Source: JAJFJD01 sp965228695 (lineage in GTDB: Bacteria > Pseudomonadota > Alphaproteobacteria > UBA8366). Taken from it: a DNA stretch of 64,000 nt. How positions within the stretch are numbered: position 1 is the first letter of the stretch; the number at the start of each line of letters is the position of its first letter. Shown in pieces: positions 1-8,168 of this stretch. The position numbers and the translations under genes were made by a program. The stretch is from the NCBI GenBank assembly GCA_965228695.1, contig CBDDIB010000002.1, forward strand, positions 2,294,001 to 2,358,000. Direction: 5' to 3'. The notes below the pieces were generated by a model, which was not told the origin of the DNA, ran no database searches, and worked only from the letters and a program-made list of their open reading frames with translations.

Positions 1-1
1 G

Positions 2-1399
2 CTGCTGAATGCAATGATCCACGTGATCATCGAAGAGGGATTGACGGACGAACAATACCTGCAGTCGCACACCGAAGGGTTCGAAGAGCTGAAAGCCCGG
101 ATCCAGGAATTCACGCCCGAGGCGATGGCCGAGGTCTGCGGCATCGATGCGGAGACGATCCGCAATGTCGCCCGTCTCTACGCGACGTCGACGCGGTCGA
201 TCATCTTCTGGGGCATGGGTATCTCCCAGTCGGTGCATGGTACGGACAATGCGCGTGGGCTGATTGCCCTGTCGCTTGTTACCGGGCATGTGGGCCGCCC
301 GGGGACAGGGCTGCATCCGTTGCGCGGCCAAAACAATGTGCAGGGCGCGTCCGATGCCGGGCTCATCCCGATGGTGTTTCCCGATTACCGGTCGGTCGAG
401 GCCGACGATATCCGCGCCGAGTATGAAGAATTCTGGGGTAAGGAACTCGATCCGAAAGCGGGCCTGACCGTGGTCGAGATCGTCGATGCGATCCTGGCCG
501 ACCAGATCCGCGCCATGTACATCTTGGGCGAGAACCCGGCGATGTCGGATCCCGATCAGGCGCATGCGCGCGCGGCGCTTGCGAAGTTGGAGCATTTGGT
601 GGTGCAGGACATCTTCCTGACCGAGACCGCGTGGCAGGCCGATGTCGTGTTGCCCGCGTCGGCGCATGCCGAGAAGTTCGGCACGTTTACCAATACCAAC
701 CGCGAAGTCCAATTGGCCCGCGAAGTCGTGCCGATGCCGGGTGAGGCGCGGCAAGACTGGTGGATCATCCAGGAAATTGCCCGGCGTATCGGGCTCGACT
801 GGGCCTACACGCACCCCAAGGACGTGTTTGCCGAGATGGGGCAGATCATGCCCTCGCTCAACAACATTACCTGGGAACGGCTGGAGCGCGAGGACGCGGT
901 CACCTATCCCTGCGACGCGCCGGATCAGCCGGGCAACGAAATCATCTTCGGCGACGGGTATCCGACCGACAGCGGCCGTGCCCGGATCGTTCCGACCGAC
1001 CTGACGCCGCCGGACGAATTGCCGGATGACGAGTATCCGATGGTGCTGAGCACCGGACGTTTATTGGAACATTGGCACACCGGCGCGATGACCCGCCGGG
1101 CGAGCAACCTGGATGGATTGGAACCCGAAGCCTTCGCGGTTCTGTCGCCGGGGGAATTGCGGAAGCTAAATGTCGAGGCCGGCGACATGATTATGGTGGC
1201 CACCCGCCGGGGGACGATTGCGCTGAAAGTGCGGCCGGACCGCGACGTACCGCCGGGGATGGTGTTCATCCCCTTCTGCTTCGCCGAGGCGGCGGCGAAC
1301 CTGCTGACCAATCCGCAGTTGGACCCGTATGGCAAGATTCCCGAGTTCAAATTCTGCGCCGCGCGGGTGGAACCGGTGAAGGCCGCCGCGGCCGAGTAA
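2..1399 (+). CDS. Formate dehydrogenase alpha subunit-like molybdopterin oxidoreductase, 3' part
   Basis: The window starts inside this gene. The frame is open from base 2 (LLNAM...) to the stop at 1399, leaving about 465 C-terminal residues of a family that usually has 700-950. The visible part has the pterin-cofactor segments of the molybdopterin oxidoreductase family: HVGRPGTGLHPLRGQNNVQG, ILGENPAMSDPD and VVQDIFLTETAWQADVVLPA. It ends with the C-terminal molydopterin dinucleotide-binding domain (STGRLLEHWHTGAMTRR onward). This combination is typical of cytoplasmic NAD-linked formate dehydrogenase FdhA/FdsA. The N-terminal Fe-S domain and the Sec/Cys ligand lie outside the window. A close relative acting on another substrate cannot be excluded. 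Confidence 0.88.
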   Translation: MLNAMIHVIIEEGLTDEQYLQSHTEGFEELKARIQEFTPEAMAEVCGIDAETIRNVARLYATSTRSIIFWGMGISQSVHGTDNARGLIALSLVTGHVGRPGTGLHPLRGQNNVQGASDAGLIPMVFPDYRSVEADDIRAEYEEFWGKELDPKAGLTVVEIVDAILADQIRAMYILGENPAMSDPDQAHARAALAKLEHLVVQDIFLTETAWQADVVLPASAHAEKFGTFTNTNREVQLAREVVPMPGEARQDWWIIQEIARRIGLDWAYTHPKDVFAEMGQIMPSLNNITWERLEREDAVTYPCDAPDQPGNEIIFGDGYPTDSGRARIVPTDLTPPDELPDDEYPMVLSTGRLLEHWHTGAMTRRASNLDGLEPEAFAVLSPGELRKLNVEAGDMIMVATRRGTIALKVRPDRDVPPGMVFIPFCFAEAAANLLTNPQLDPYGKIPEFKFCAARVEPVKAAAAE

Positions 1400-1444
1400 A
1401 TCGGCTATAAGAGACCCCTTGGCATTTCCAGCGAGGGGATAATC

Positions 1445-2173
1445 GTGTCCGATCGTTCCGCGACCGTGTTCAGCGTCCTGATGGCGGCCTTCGTCGTTGT
1501 CCTGGTCCTGACGAACATCATCGGCGTCAAGCTCTTCCTCGCCTTTCCGGAAACGATGCCGGAAGGATTCTTCGGCGAGGCGATCACGCTGACGACCGGA
1601 CTGATCACCTATCCCATCACTTTCCTGCTGACCGACGTCGTGTGCGAGGTGTATGGCCGGCGCAAGGCGAACCTGATGGTCATTACCGGCTTCGTGATGA
1701 GCCTGCTGATGCTGGTGTTGGTCCAGATCTCGGTCGTCCTGCCGGGCTCGCCGGTGTGGCCCTCGGGCAACCCGGACTACGGCACCGTCGGCGAAATGCA
1801 GGCCGCTTTCGAATCCGTGTTCACCTTGCCCAGCGTGCTCGTCTTCGGATCGATGTCCGCCTATCTCGTTGCGCAACTGCTGGATGTCCGGCTCTTCCAT
1901 TTCTGGAAGCGGGTGACGGACGGCCGCCATCTCTGGCTTCGCAACAATGCGTCGACGATGGTCTCGCAACTCGTCGATACGATCATCGTGAACTCGATTT
2001 TTCTGGGTTTCGGACTGGGCCTCGATTGGGATTTGGTCGCGAAAATCATCGTCGCGAATTACCTCTTCAAACTGATCATCGCCGTGATCGACACGCCTTT
2101 CATCTATCTCGGCGTATGGGCCGTTCGGCGGCAGATCGGCGAGCGGGCCGGAGCCGCCGCGGCAGCCGGCTAG
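1445..2173 (+). CDS. yhhQ: Queuosine precursor transporter, YhhQ/VUT family
   Basis: A 242-residue inner-membrane protein starting at GTG 1445, just after GAGGGGATAATC. About six hydrophobic helices are visible. Family features include the N-terminal LTNIIGVKLF segment, YPITFLLTDVVCEVYGRRKA after helix 2, and NASTMVSQLVDTIIVNSIF in the later part. The VUT/YhhQ family imports queuosine precursors (preQ0/preQ1) for tRNA modification. It stands 45 bp after the formate dehydrogenase gene and 87 bp before the ABC operon, so it is probably a separate unit. Family assignment is firm; the transported precursor is inferred from the family. Confidence 0.9.
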   Translation: MSDRSATVFSVLMAAFVVVLVLTNIIGVKLFLAFPETMPEGFFGEAITLTTGLITYPITFLLTDVVCEVYGRRKANLMVITGFVMSLLMLVLVQISVVLPGSPVWPSGNPDYGTVGEMQAAFESVFTLPSVLVFGSMSAYLVAQLLDVRLFHFWKRVTDGRHLWLRNNASTMVSQLVDTIIVNSIFLGFGLGLDWDLVAKIIVANYLFKLIIAVIDTPFIYLGVWAVRRQIGERAGAAAAAG

Positions 2174-2260
2174 TGCGGCGGAATGCCTCGTATTGCAGAC
2201 TTGACGTAACCATGTACCAGGAGTAACCCGGCACCGTTAACCGCAGCAGGGATTTCATCC

Positions 2261-2962
2261 GTGCACGCCTTCAAGACAGTTGGGCTGACCAAGGTTTATG
2301 GCGAGGGCGAAGCCGCCGTGCATGCGCTGCGCGGCGTCGATCTGGAGATTCCCGAAGGCGAGTTGGTCGTATTGCTGGGACCCTCGGGCAGCGGCAAGTC
2401 GACATTGCTCAACATTCTCGGCGGCTTGGACCATCCGACCGACGGCAAGGTGTTCTTCCGGGATCAGGAGATAACGAGCTTCGACGACAAGGCGTTGACC
2501 GCCTACCGCCGCGACCATGTGGGTTTCGTCTTCCAACTCTACAATTTGATGCCCAGCCTGACTGCGCATGAAAACGTCGATCTGGTGACGGAGATTTCGC
2601 GGGACCCGATGCGGGCCGAGGACGCGCTTCAAATGGTCGGCCTCGGCGACCGGCAGGACCATTTTCCGGCGCAGCTCTCTGGCGGCGAACAGCAGCGCGT
2701 CGCCATCGCCCGCGCCATCGCGAAGCGCCCGACGGTCCTGTTCTGCGATGAGCCCACCGGCGCTTTGGACAGCAAGACCGGTATCGTCGTGCTGCAGGCC
2801 TTGCAGGACATAAACCGGGAGCTGAAGACAACGATTATCGTCATCACCCATGCGATGGCGACGGCGGCGCTTGCCGACCGTGTGATCATGTTCGGCGACG
2901 GCCAGATTAGGGAAACCCGCCTGAACGAAGAGAAGCTCGCAGCCCATCGGATCGAATGGTGA
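2261..2962 (+). CDS. ABC transporter ATP-binding protein (LolD/MacB type)
   Basis: A 233-residue ATPase starting at GTG 2261. It has Walker A GPSGSGKST (about residues 40-48), the Q-loop FQLYNLMPSLTAHENV, the signature LSGGEQQRVAIARA (139-152), Walker B VLFCDEPTGALD (159-170) and the switch His in ITHAMATA. This is the LolD/MacB/FtsE class, which powers mechanotransmission-type permeases instead of pore transporters. The permease starts 4 bp downstream and a HlyD-type adaptor follows, so the three genes form one export operon. The substrate is unknown. Confidence 0.92.
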   Translation: MHAFKTVGLTKVYGEGEAAVHALRGVDLEIPEGELVVLLGPSGSGKSTLLNILGGLDHPTDGKVFFRDQEITSFDDKALTAYRRDHVGFVFQLYNLMPSLTAHENVDLVTEISRDPMRAEDALQMVGLGDRQDHFPAQLSGGEQQRVAIARAIAKRPTVLFCDEPTGALDSKTGIVVLQALQDINRELKTTIIVITHAMATAALADRVIMFGDGQIRETRLNEEKLAAHRIEW

Positions 2963-2966
2963 CTGA

Positions 2967-5342
2967 ATGTCCTTACTGCTGACATCGCTCGACCAAAAAC
3001 TGCTGCGGGACCTCTGGCGCATCAAAGGGCAGGGGGTCGCGATCGCCCTGGTCATCGCCTGCGGCATCGGGCTGTTCATCATGGCGAACGGCATGCTGGC
3101 GTCGCTTCAGGAAACCCGGGAAGCATATTACGACCGCTACCGGTTTGCCGATATCTTCGCCCCCGTGAAGCGGGCGCCGGACCGCGTGTTGGCCGAAATC
3201 AAAACGATCCCGGGCGTGCGTGCGGTCGAAGGCAGGATTTCGGCAGGCGTTTTGATCGACGCGCCGGGAACGACCGAACCGATCACCGGGCAAGCGGTCT
3301 CGTTGCCGAGGATCGGCCGGCCCGTGCTGAACGACATCTTCCTGCGGAAGGGGCGCATGCTCGACCCCACGCGGGAAGACGAGATTTTGTTGTCGGAATC
3401 TTTTGCAAACGCCCATGGATTCGAGCCGGGCGATACGATATCGGCCACGATGAACGGGTCGAAACGGGAGTTCGAGATCGTCGGCATTGCGCTGTCGCCC
3501 GAATTCACGTATGCCATCGCGCCGGGCGCCTTGGTGCCCGATCCCTTCCGCTTCGGGATTCTCTGGATCGGCAAGGACGCGTTGGCCGCGGCCTTCGATC
3601 TGGATGGTGCATTCAACGAAGTGCTGATCTCGCGGTCGCATAACGCCAACGAAAGCGAGATCGTCGCATCGCTGGACCGGCTGCTGGAACGATACGGTGC
3701 GACGGGCGCCTTTCTGCGCGCCGACCAGATTTCCGACAAATTTCTGGAAAGCGAGTTGAATCAGTTGGCCACGATGGCGACGGTCCTGCCGTCGATCTTT
3801 CTCGCGGTGTCGGCTTTTCTCTTGAATGTGGTAATTGCGCGAATCGTCGATTCCGAGCGGGAACAGATCGGATTGCTGAAGGCATTCGGCTATTCGAATA
3901 CGGCAATCCTGTTCCAGTATTTGAAGATGGTGCTGGCGATCACGCTGCTGGGCGTTTTCGTCGGGTTCGGCGTCGGGATGTGGTTGGGGCGCTGGATGGC
4001 GCTCTTGTACCAGGAATTCTACAAATTTCCTTTCCTGATTTTCTCGCTGGGGCTGGACACGCTGGCGTGGGCCTTCACGATTGCCGTGACCGTCGCGGTT
4101 CTCGGAACGCTTACCGCCGTGCGCCGGGCCGCCGTATTGTCGCCGGCGGAAGCGATGCGTCCGCCCGCGCCGGCCAATTACCGACAGGCGGGCGTGATGC
4201 CGCTTTGGTTCTCGGACAGGATCGATCAGCCGACGCGGATGATCCTCCGCCGCATTGCACGGCAACCCGTGCGGGCGTTGTTGACCAGTGTCGGGCTCGC
4301 GTTTGCGACGGCGATATTGATCACGGCGCGGTTCAACTGGGACAGCATGCTCTACATGATGGACGTCAATTTCAATGTCGCGGAACGGCAGGATCTGACG
4401 GTTACGTTCGTCGAGCCGGAGTCGGACAAGGCGATTTTCGAACTTCGCCGGATGGACGGTGTGCTCCATGCCGAACCGTTTCGCAGCGTTGCGGTGCGGC
4501 TTCGGAACGGTCATGTGGCGCGCCGCCAGAGCCTGACCGGTCTGGTGGAGCGCCCGTTGCTCAGCCGGGCGGTGAATGCGGATTTGGCCAGCCTCCAGAT
4601 GCCGCAAGGCGGGCTGCTGCTGTCGAAGGCGCTTGCCGACCTGATCCAGGCGAAGGTCGGCGACGTGCTGCAAGTGGACGTCCTCGAGGAACGCAAACCG
4701 CGGCTCGACTTGACGGTAACCGGCGTTGCCGAGACTTTTATCGGCACATCCGCCTATCTCGAAATCGGAACGCTCAACCGCAGCCTGAAGGAGGGGCGGC
4801 GCGTATCCGGCGCCTTTCTGATGATCGATACCGCGAAACAAGATGCCATCTATGAACGGTTGAAGGATATGCCGTCCGTCAGCGGCGTCGGCATCCTCGC
4901 TGCGGCGCAAAGCTCGTTTCACGATACGATGGACCAGGGGATCGGCACGTTCATCGCGATCATTTCGACTTTCGCCGGATTGATCGCCGTCGGCGTGGTC
5001 TACAACAGCGCGCGGATCGCCCTGGCCGAGCGATCGCGCGAGCTGGCGAGCCTTCGCGTCTTGGGATTCACCAAGAACGAGGCGTCCTACATTCTTCTGG
5101 GTGAAATCGCGCTGCTGACGTTATTGGCGCTGCCGATCGGATCCGGGTTCGGTTATCTTTTGGCCTGGTTCCTGTCGGAATCCTTCACGACTGAGTTGTA
5201 TCAAATCCCATTGGTGATCGAACTGGCAAGCTATGGCTATGCCTGCGCCGTGGTTGCCGGCGCATCGCTCATTTCGGGAATCCTGGTGGATCGCGAAATC
5301 GCCAAGTTGGACTTGGTCGCCGCGTTGAAAACACGAGAGTAA
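2967..5342 (+). CDS. FtsX-like ABC transporter permease, two FtsX modules
   Basis: A 791-residue membrane protein with the layout of a full-length duplicated FtsX/MacB-type permease. An N-terminal helix (about residues 22-45) is followed by a large periplasmic region. A first helix bundle with FtsX features lies at about 265-395 (SEREQIGLLKAFGYSNTAIL), then a second anchor and periplasmic region, and a C-terminal FtsX bundle at about 650-790 (ALAERSRELASLRVLGFTKN). The two related R/E-x-LL/S-LR-x-LG segments are the coupling-helix regions contacting the ATPase. It starts 4 bp after the ATPase gene. With the adaptor downstream it probably moves a lipid, peptide or hydrophobic drug across the envelope. 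Confidence 0.9.
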   Translation: MSLLLTSLDQKLLRDLWRIKGQGVAIALVIACGIGLFIMANGMLASLQETREAYYDRYRFADIFAPVKRAPDRVLAEIKTIPGVRAVEGRISAGVLIDAPGTTEPITGQAVSLPRIGRPVLNDIFLRKGRMLDPTREDEILLSESFANAHGFEPGDTISATMNGSKREFEIVGIALSPEFTYAIAPGALVPDPFRFGILWIGKDALAAAFDLDGAFNEVLISRSHNANESEIVASLDRLLERYGATGAFLRADQISDKFLESELNQLATMATVLPSIFLAVSAFLLNVVIARIVDSEREQIGLLKAFGYSNTAILFQYLKMVLAITLLGVFVGFGVGMWLGRWMALLYQEFYKFPFLIFSLGLDTLAWAFTIAVTVAVLGTLTAVRRAAVLSPAEAMRPPAPANYRQAGVMPLWFSDRIDQPTRMILRRIARQPVRALLTSVGLAFATAILITARFNWDSMLYMMDVNFNVAERQDLTVTFVEPESDKAIFELRRMDGVLHAEPFRSVAVRLRNGHVARRQSLTGLVERPLLSRAVNADLASLQMPQGGLLLSKALADLIQAKVGDVLQVDVLEERKPRLDLTVTGVAETFIGTSAYLEIGTLNRSLKEGRRVSGAFLMIDTAKQDAIYERLKDMPSVSGVGILAAAQSSFHDTMDQGIGTFIAIISTFAGLIAVGVVYNSARIALAERSRELASLRVLGFTKNEASYILLGEIALLTLLALPIGSGFGYLLAWFLSESFTTELYQIPLVIELASYGYACAVVAGASLISGILVDREIAKLDLVAALKTRE

Positions 5343-5356
5343 CGGGAGCATAGCTC

Positions 5357-6580
5357 ATGAACCGGCGTCTCTTTCGCCGTGTCCTAATAATCGGGTTGCT
5401 CGGCCTTTTCATCGGCTTCCTGGCCTTTGCGTTTCGGCCGCAACCTGTGCCGGTGGATATCGGCACGGTCACGACCGGACCCATGAATGTCTCGGTGGCG
5501 GAGGAGGCTAAAACCCGGGTTCGCGACGTTTATGTCGTGTCCGCGCCGGTAACGGGCAGGCTGCTGCGGATCGAGCAGGAGGCCGGTGACGCGGTCGAAG
5601 CGCGAACCACCATTGTCGCCGCGATGTTACCGAGCGATCCGTCGTTCCTCGACGTGCGGTCGATGACCGAGGCCGAAGCCGGGGTCCGTAGCGCCACGGC
5701 GGCGCTCGCCCTGGCCAAGGCGGAAGTCAACAAGGCGGTGGCCGAGGTTAAATTCGCCGAACTGGAACTGAAGCGCGCGCGCGAGCTGGTCCGCAAGAAA
5801 GCGGCGTCGAAAGCGGCGTTGGACCGGGCCGAACTCCAGCTGCGGTCGTCGGACGCGACGCTGCAAATGAGCCGCGCCGCCGTTCAGGCCCGGGAGGCGG
5901 ACCTGGAGACCGCAAGGGCCCGGCTGATCGACCCGGCCCGCGCCAGTGAATTGAATGACCCGCAACAGAACGGAATCGTGTCGGTGCGCGCCCCCGTCAG
6001 CGGCCGGATTTTGCGGCTGTTGCAGGAGAGTGAGACGGTGGTGACCGCGGGGACGGCCCTGATCGAAATCGGTGACCCGCGAGGCGACTTGGAAATCGTC
6101 GTCGAACTGCTGTCGACCGACGCGGTACAGGTGAAGGAAGGAAACCGGGTCATTATCGAAAAATGGGGCGGGCAGGGGGAGTTGGCCGGTGCCGTCGACC
6201 GGATCGAGCCCTTCGGTTTCACCAAGGTGTCCGCATTGGGTGTCGAGGAACAAAGGGTTAACGTGATTCTCCAGTTCACCGGCCCGCCGGAGCGCCGCGC
6301 CACGCTTGGCCATGGCTTCCGGGTCGATGTCCGTATCGTCGTGTGGGAGAAAAAGGAGGTGGTCCGAGTGCCCTCCAGCGCCCTGTTCCGGAGCGGTGAG
6401 GCTTGGGCCGTCTTTAAGTATGACGGTGACACGGCACGTCAGGTGACGGTCAAGATCGGGCGGAACAATGGGGTCGTTGCACAGGTTTTGGACGGCCTGG
6501 CCGCGGATGATCAGGTCGTTCTATACCCAAGCGACCGCGTTTCTGACGGCGTTCGGATTGCGTCGAGGGCAGAGAAGTAG
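5357..6580 (+). CDS. HlyD-family periplasmic adaptor (membrane fusion protein)
   Basis: A 407-residue protein with one N-terminal membrane anchor (about residues 8-26). A lipoyl/barrel-sandwich half follows (VSAPVTGRLLRIEQEAGDAV, about 62-81), then a long Ala/Glu/Lys/Arg-rich alpha-helical hairpin at about 105-195. The second lipoyl half (VSVRAPVSGRILRLLQESET) and beta-barrel domains complete the HlyD/AcrA plan. The gene begins 14 bp after the FtsX permease, which places it as the adaptor of the same export system. No outer-membrane TolC gene is present in the window. Confidence 0.9.
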   Translation: MNRRLFRRVLIIGLLGLFIGFLAFAFRPQPVPVDIGTVTTGPMNVSVAEEAKTRVRDVYVVSAPVTGRLLRIEQEAGDAVEARTTIVAAMLPSDPSFLDVRSMTEAEAGVRSATAALALAKAEVNKAVAEVKFAELELKRARELVRKKAASKAALDRAELQLRSSDATLQMSRAAVQAREADLETARARLIDPARASELNDPQQNGIVSVRAPVSGRILRLLQESETVVTAGTALIEIGDPRGDLEIVVELLSTDAVQVKEGNRVIIEKWGGQGELAGAVDRIEPFGFTKVSALGVEEQRVNVILQFTGPPERRATLGHGFRVDVRIVVWEKKEVVRVPSSALFRSGEAWAVFKYDGDTARQVTVKIGRNNGVVAQVLDGLAADDQVVLYPSDRVSDGVRIASRAEK

Positions 6581-6783
6581 GTTAACTGTAAGAATCAATT
6601 CGACTTGTTCGAGTATTTATTCCAATTAATACGATTAATTTTAGGAATATTCTGTTTATATTAAGGTTAATTAAAATAAAAATAGATAATTTGCAAATTA
6701 ACTAAAAATTTTACTAGAATTTTTCTGAGAGTGGAGTAAAGTACTACCACTAAGTGGGAGGGGTGCTTGCGTTGGGGGAGATT
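6581..6783. other. AT-rich intergenic region upstream of the LuxR-type gene
   Basis: About 200 bp of strikingly AT-rich sequence between the adaptor gene and the LuxR-type regulator, against GC-rich flanks. It has runs of TTAATT/AATTAA and an imperfect inverted repeat, CCACT-TA-AGTGG, around 6749-6760, shortly before the start codon. It probably holds the promoter and operator of the regulator. No ORF with coding character is visible. Confidence 0.5.
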
Positions 6784-7449
6784 ATGTCTCAAGCACCTCT
6801 TATTATTGTCGGCGGTACCAGCCTCTTCCGCCGGGGATTGGGCAGTTTCATTGAGGCGAGTCCGTTGGATCTTGTTGCCGAATTCGATGATCCGGCAGGC
6901 TGTGTCGCGGCTCATACCGAGCCGGAACCGGAGTTGATCGTCTATATCTCGAACGGCGATCCTGACGAGTCCGCAGAGTCGGTGGCAATGCTGCAAGATG
7001 CGTACGGTTCGGCCCGGATTTTGGTCCTGTCGGCGGAGCTGTCGGTGGATGAGTTGGGCGCCTGTCTCCGGGTGGGAGCGGGCGGATATCTTCTCAGCAA
7101 CCTGTCCAAGGACGTCCTGATTCACTCGGTTCGTCTTATCCTTCTGGGAGAGACGGTCTTTCCGTCCCAGTTGGCGACCGCCTGGGCGACCGGCCAGTTG
7201 CGCCGCAGCGACCAATGCAACCCGAAGGTTTTGGGTGATCTCACACCGCGGGAGCTGGATATCCTGGGCTGCCTGACCGAAGGGGCCTCGAACAAGGTCA
7301 TTGCCCGCCAGTTGGGCATTACCGAGGCGACGGTGAAGATCCACATGAAGTCCTTGATCCGGAAGATCGGTGTCCAGAACCGGACCCAGGCCGCGCTTTT
7401 CGCCCTGCACAGCGGCTTTGACCGCGAGCCGGCCGCATTGGCCGCATAA
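6784..7449 (+). CDS. LuxR/NarL-family regulator with a degenerate receiver domain
   Basis: A 221-residue protein. The ATG at 6784 is preferred because GGGGGAG precedes it and because residue 1 then falls at the normal start of a receiver domain (LIIVGGTSLFRRGL); upstream GTG 6754 is less likely. The C-terminal HTH at about 153-207 (LTPRELDILGCLTEGASNKV...ATVKIHMKSLIRKI) is typical FixJ/NarL. The receiver is unusual: the acidic pair expected near residues 10-11 is Gly-Gly, and the phosphoacceptor Asp position near residue 55 is Ile. The conserved Lys region (SNLSKD) remains. It is therefore probably not controlled by phosphorylation at the usual site. The target is unknown. Confidence 0.85.
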   Translation: MSQAPLIIVGGTSLFRRGLGSFIEASPLDLVAEFDDPAGCVAAHTEPEPELIVYISNGDPDESAESVAMLQDAYGSARILVLSAELSVDELGACLRVGAGGYLLSNLSKDVLIHSVRLILLGETVFPSQLATAWATGQLRRSDQCNPKVLGDLTPRELDILGCLTEGASNKVIARQLGITEATVKIHMKSLIRKIGVQNRTQAALFALHSGFDREPAALAA

Positions 7450-7583
7450 GGGCCGGCAGCTAGTTCCAAAGGACTAGTCCGGAAAAGGAAAATGGACCAG
7501 TGATGGCAATGCTTTAGAGGGGTACTCTCCCAGTTGTGGAAACATTCCACATCAACTCACATCGATAAACGTCACTCACTCCC

Positions 7584-7612
7584 AAAACCCCGCTTCGGCG
7601 GGGTTTTTCTTT
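7584..7612 (+). terminator. Rho-independent terminator after the LuxR-type gene
   Basis: A perfect stem AAAACCCCGC-TTCG-GCGGGGTTTT with a stable UUCG tetraloop, followed by a T-rich tract (TTTTTCTTT). It lies about 135 bp beyond the regulator stop codon in the rightward orientation. It probably ends that transcript or a short RNA in the gap. Confidence 0.9.
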
Positions 7613-7792
7613 GGTGATCTGCGGGCTTAGGAAGAGATTCTGATATTAGGACGCGCCGCAAAGTTGCCATTTATTTTCCCTGCGATTGCCCAGACGCGCG
7701 CCTAATTTCGACATGTGCCGACGATAGATTTTCCGAGTACTCCCACGAAGGACCCCCCTTCACCAACACCAACATCGACTACGGCAAGTACC

Positions 7793-7816
7793 GGGCCCCA
7801 TCGAAAGATGGGGCCC
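7793..7816. repeat. Perfect 10-bp inverted repeat with GAAA loop
   Basis: GGGCCCCATC-GAAA-GATGGGGCCC, a perfect hairpin with a GNRA-type loop when transcribed rightward. No T tract follows on either strand, so it is not a classical terminator. It lies beyond the leftward terminator of the small secreted-protein gene. Its function is unknown. Confidence 0.6.
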
Positions 7817-7851
7817 CTCCCGTTTGGGTGGCGGCGCTCACTGGCTCGATC

Positions 7852-7884
7852 AAAAAAACGGCCCCCTGCTTTCGCAGGAGGCCG
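7852..7884 (-). terminator. Rho-independent terminator of the small secreted-protein gene
   Basis: Read leftward: GGCCTCCTGC-GAAA-GCAGGGGGCC followed by GTTTTTTTG. The stem has one mismatch and a GNRA loop. It lies about 45 bp past the stop codon of the gene at 7930-8100. Its position supports that short gene as a real transcription unit. Confidence 0.85.
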
Positions 7885-7929
7885 ATTCAACAGGGAAGCT
7901 CCGGAAATGAAGTGAGGTGTTGCTGAGGC

Positions 7930-8100
7930 CTACTTGGCCGGCTTCTTTACCTCACGAAGGCACTGCGCCTTCAACTTCGCGTCCTGGATCTTTGCGCATT
8001 TGGCACTCGCCTTGTCGCCGCCGGCGGCAACGGCCGGGGCCGCGATCGGGCCAGCAATGAATGCCGAAAGGAACAGAACTGGAAGTACTTTGCGAATCAT
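7930..8100 (-). CDS. Small secreted basic protein (56 aa), unknown function
   Basis: A 56-residue ORF on the minus strand. It starts at ATG 8100, preceded by AGGAG at a 6-nt spacing, and stops at 7930. It encodes a clear signal peptide (MIRKVLPVLFLSAFIAGPIA, cleavage probably after APAVA) and a mature peptide of about 30 residues that is rich in Lys and Ala. The mature part has two Cys (about residues 37 and 47) in a K-C-A-K...A-Q-C-L arrangement that could form a disulfide. A terminator follows it. It neighbours the secreted PRC-barrel gene and the ECF sigma locus, suggesting an envelope or stress role. I recognise no family. Confidence 0.7.
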   Translation of the reverse strand: MIRKVLPVLFLSAFIAGPIAAPAVAAGGDKASAKCAKIQDAKLKAQCLREVKKPAK

Positions 8101-8168
8101 AGGATGCTCCTATTTAGAGAAAGTTGCGGGATGAGACGTGCCGTCAAAGTTCCGTATCCAATTTCACC

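Larger units (their letters stand above)
7450..7929. other. Intergenic region with several hairpins, no gene seen
   Basis: 480 bp without a convincing ORF. From left to right it has an imperfect stem (CTAGTTCC-AAA-GGACTAG, 7460-7477), a perfect TGTGGAA-ACA-TTCCACA stem (7535-7551), a strong rightward terminator (7584-7612), an isolated GGGCCCCATC-GAAA-GATGGGGCCC palindrome (7793-7816) and a leftward terminator (7852-7884). The spacing of the first three could suit a structured 3' UTR or a small RNA ending at 7612. This rests on structure alone. Confidence 0.4.

Noticed and set aside
2973..4922. A 649-codon open frame antisense to the FtsX permease
   Set aside because: It lies wholly opposite a convincing permease gene, is rich in Arg/Gln/Pro/His as expected of a shadow frame in GC-rich DNA, and shows no domain or Shine-Dalgarno.
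7793..7884. Closely spaced palindromes considered as a CRISPR-like repeat
   Set aside because: The two hairpins have different sequences, there is no regular spacer, and no cas gene is near. One is a clear terminator.
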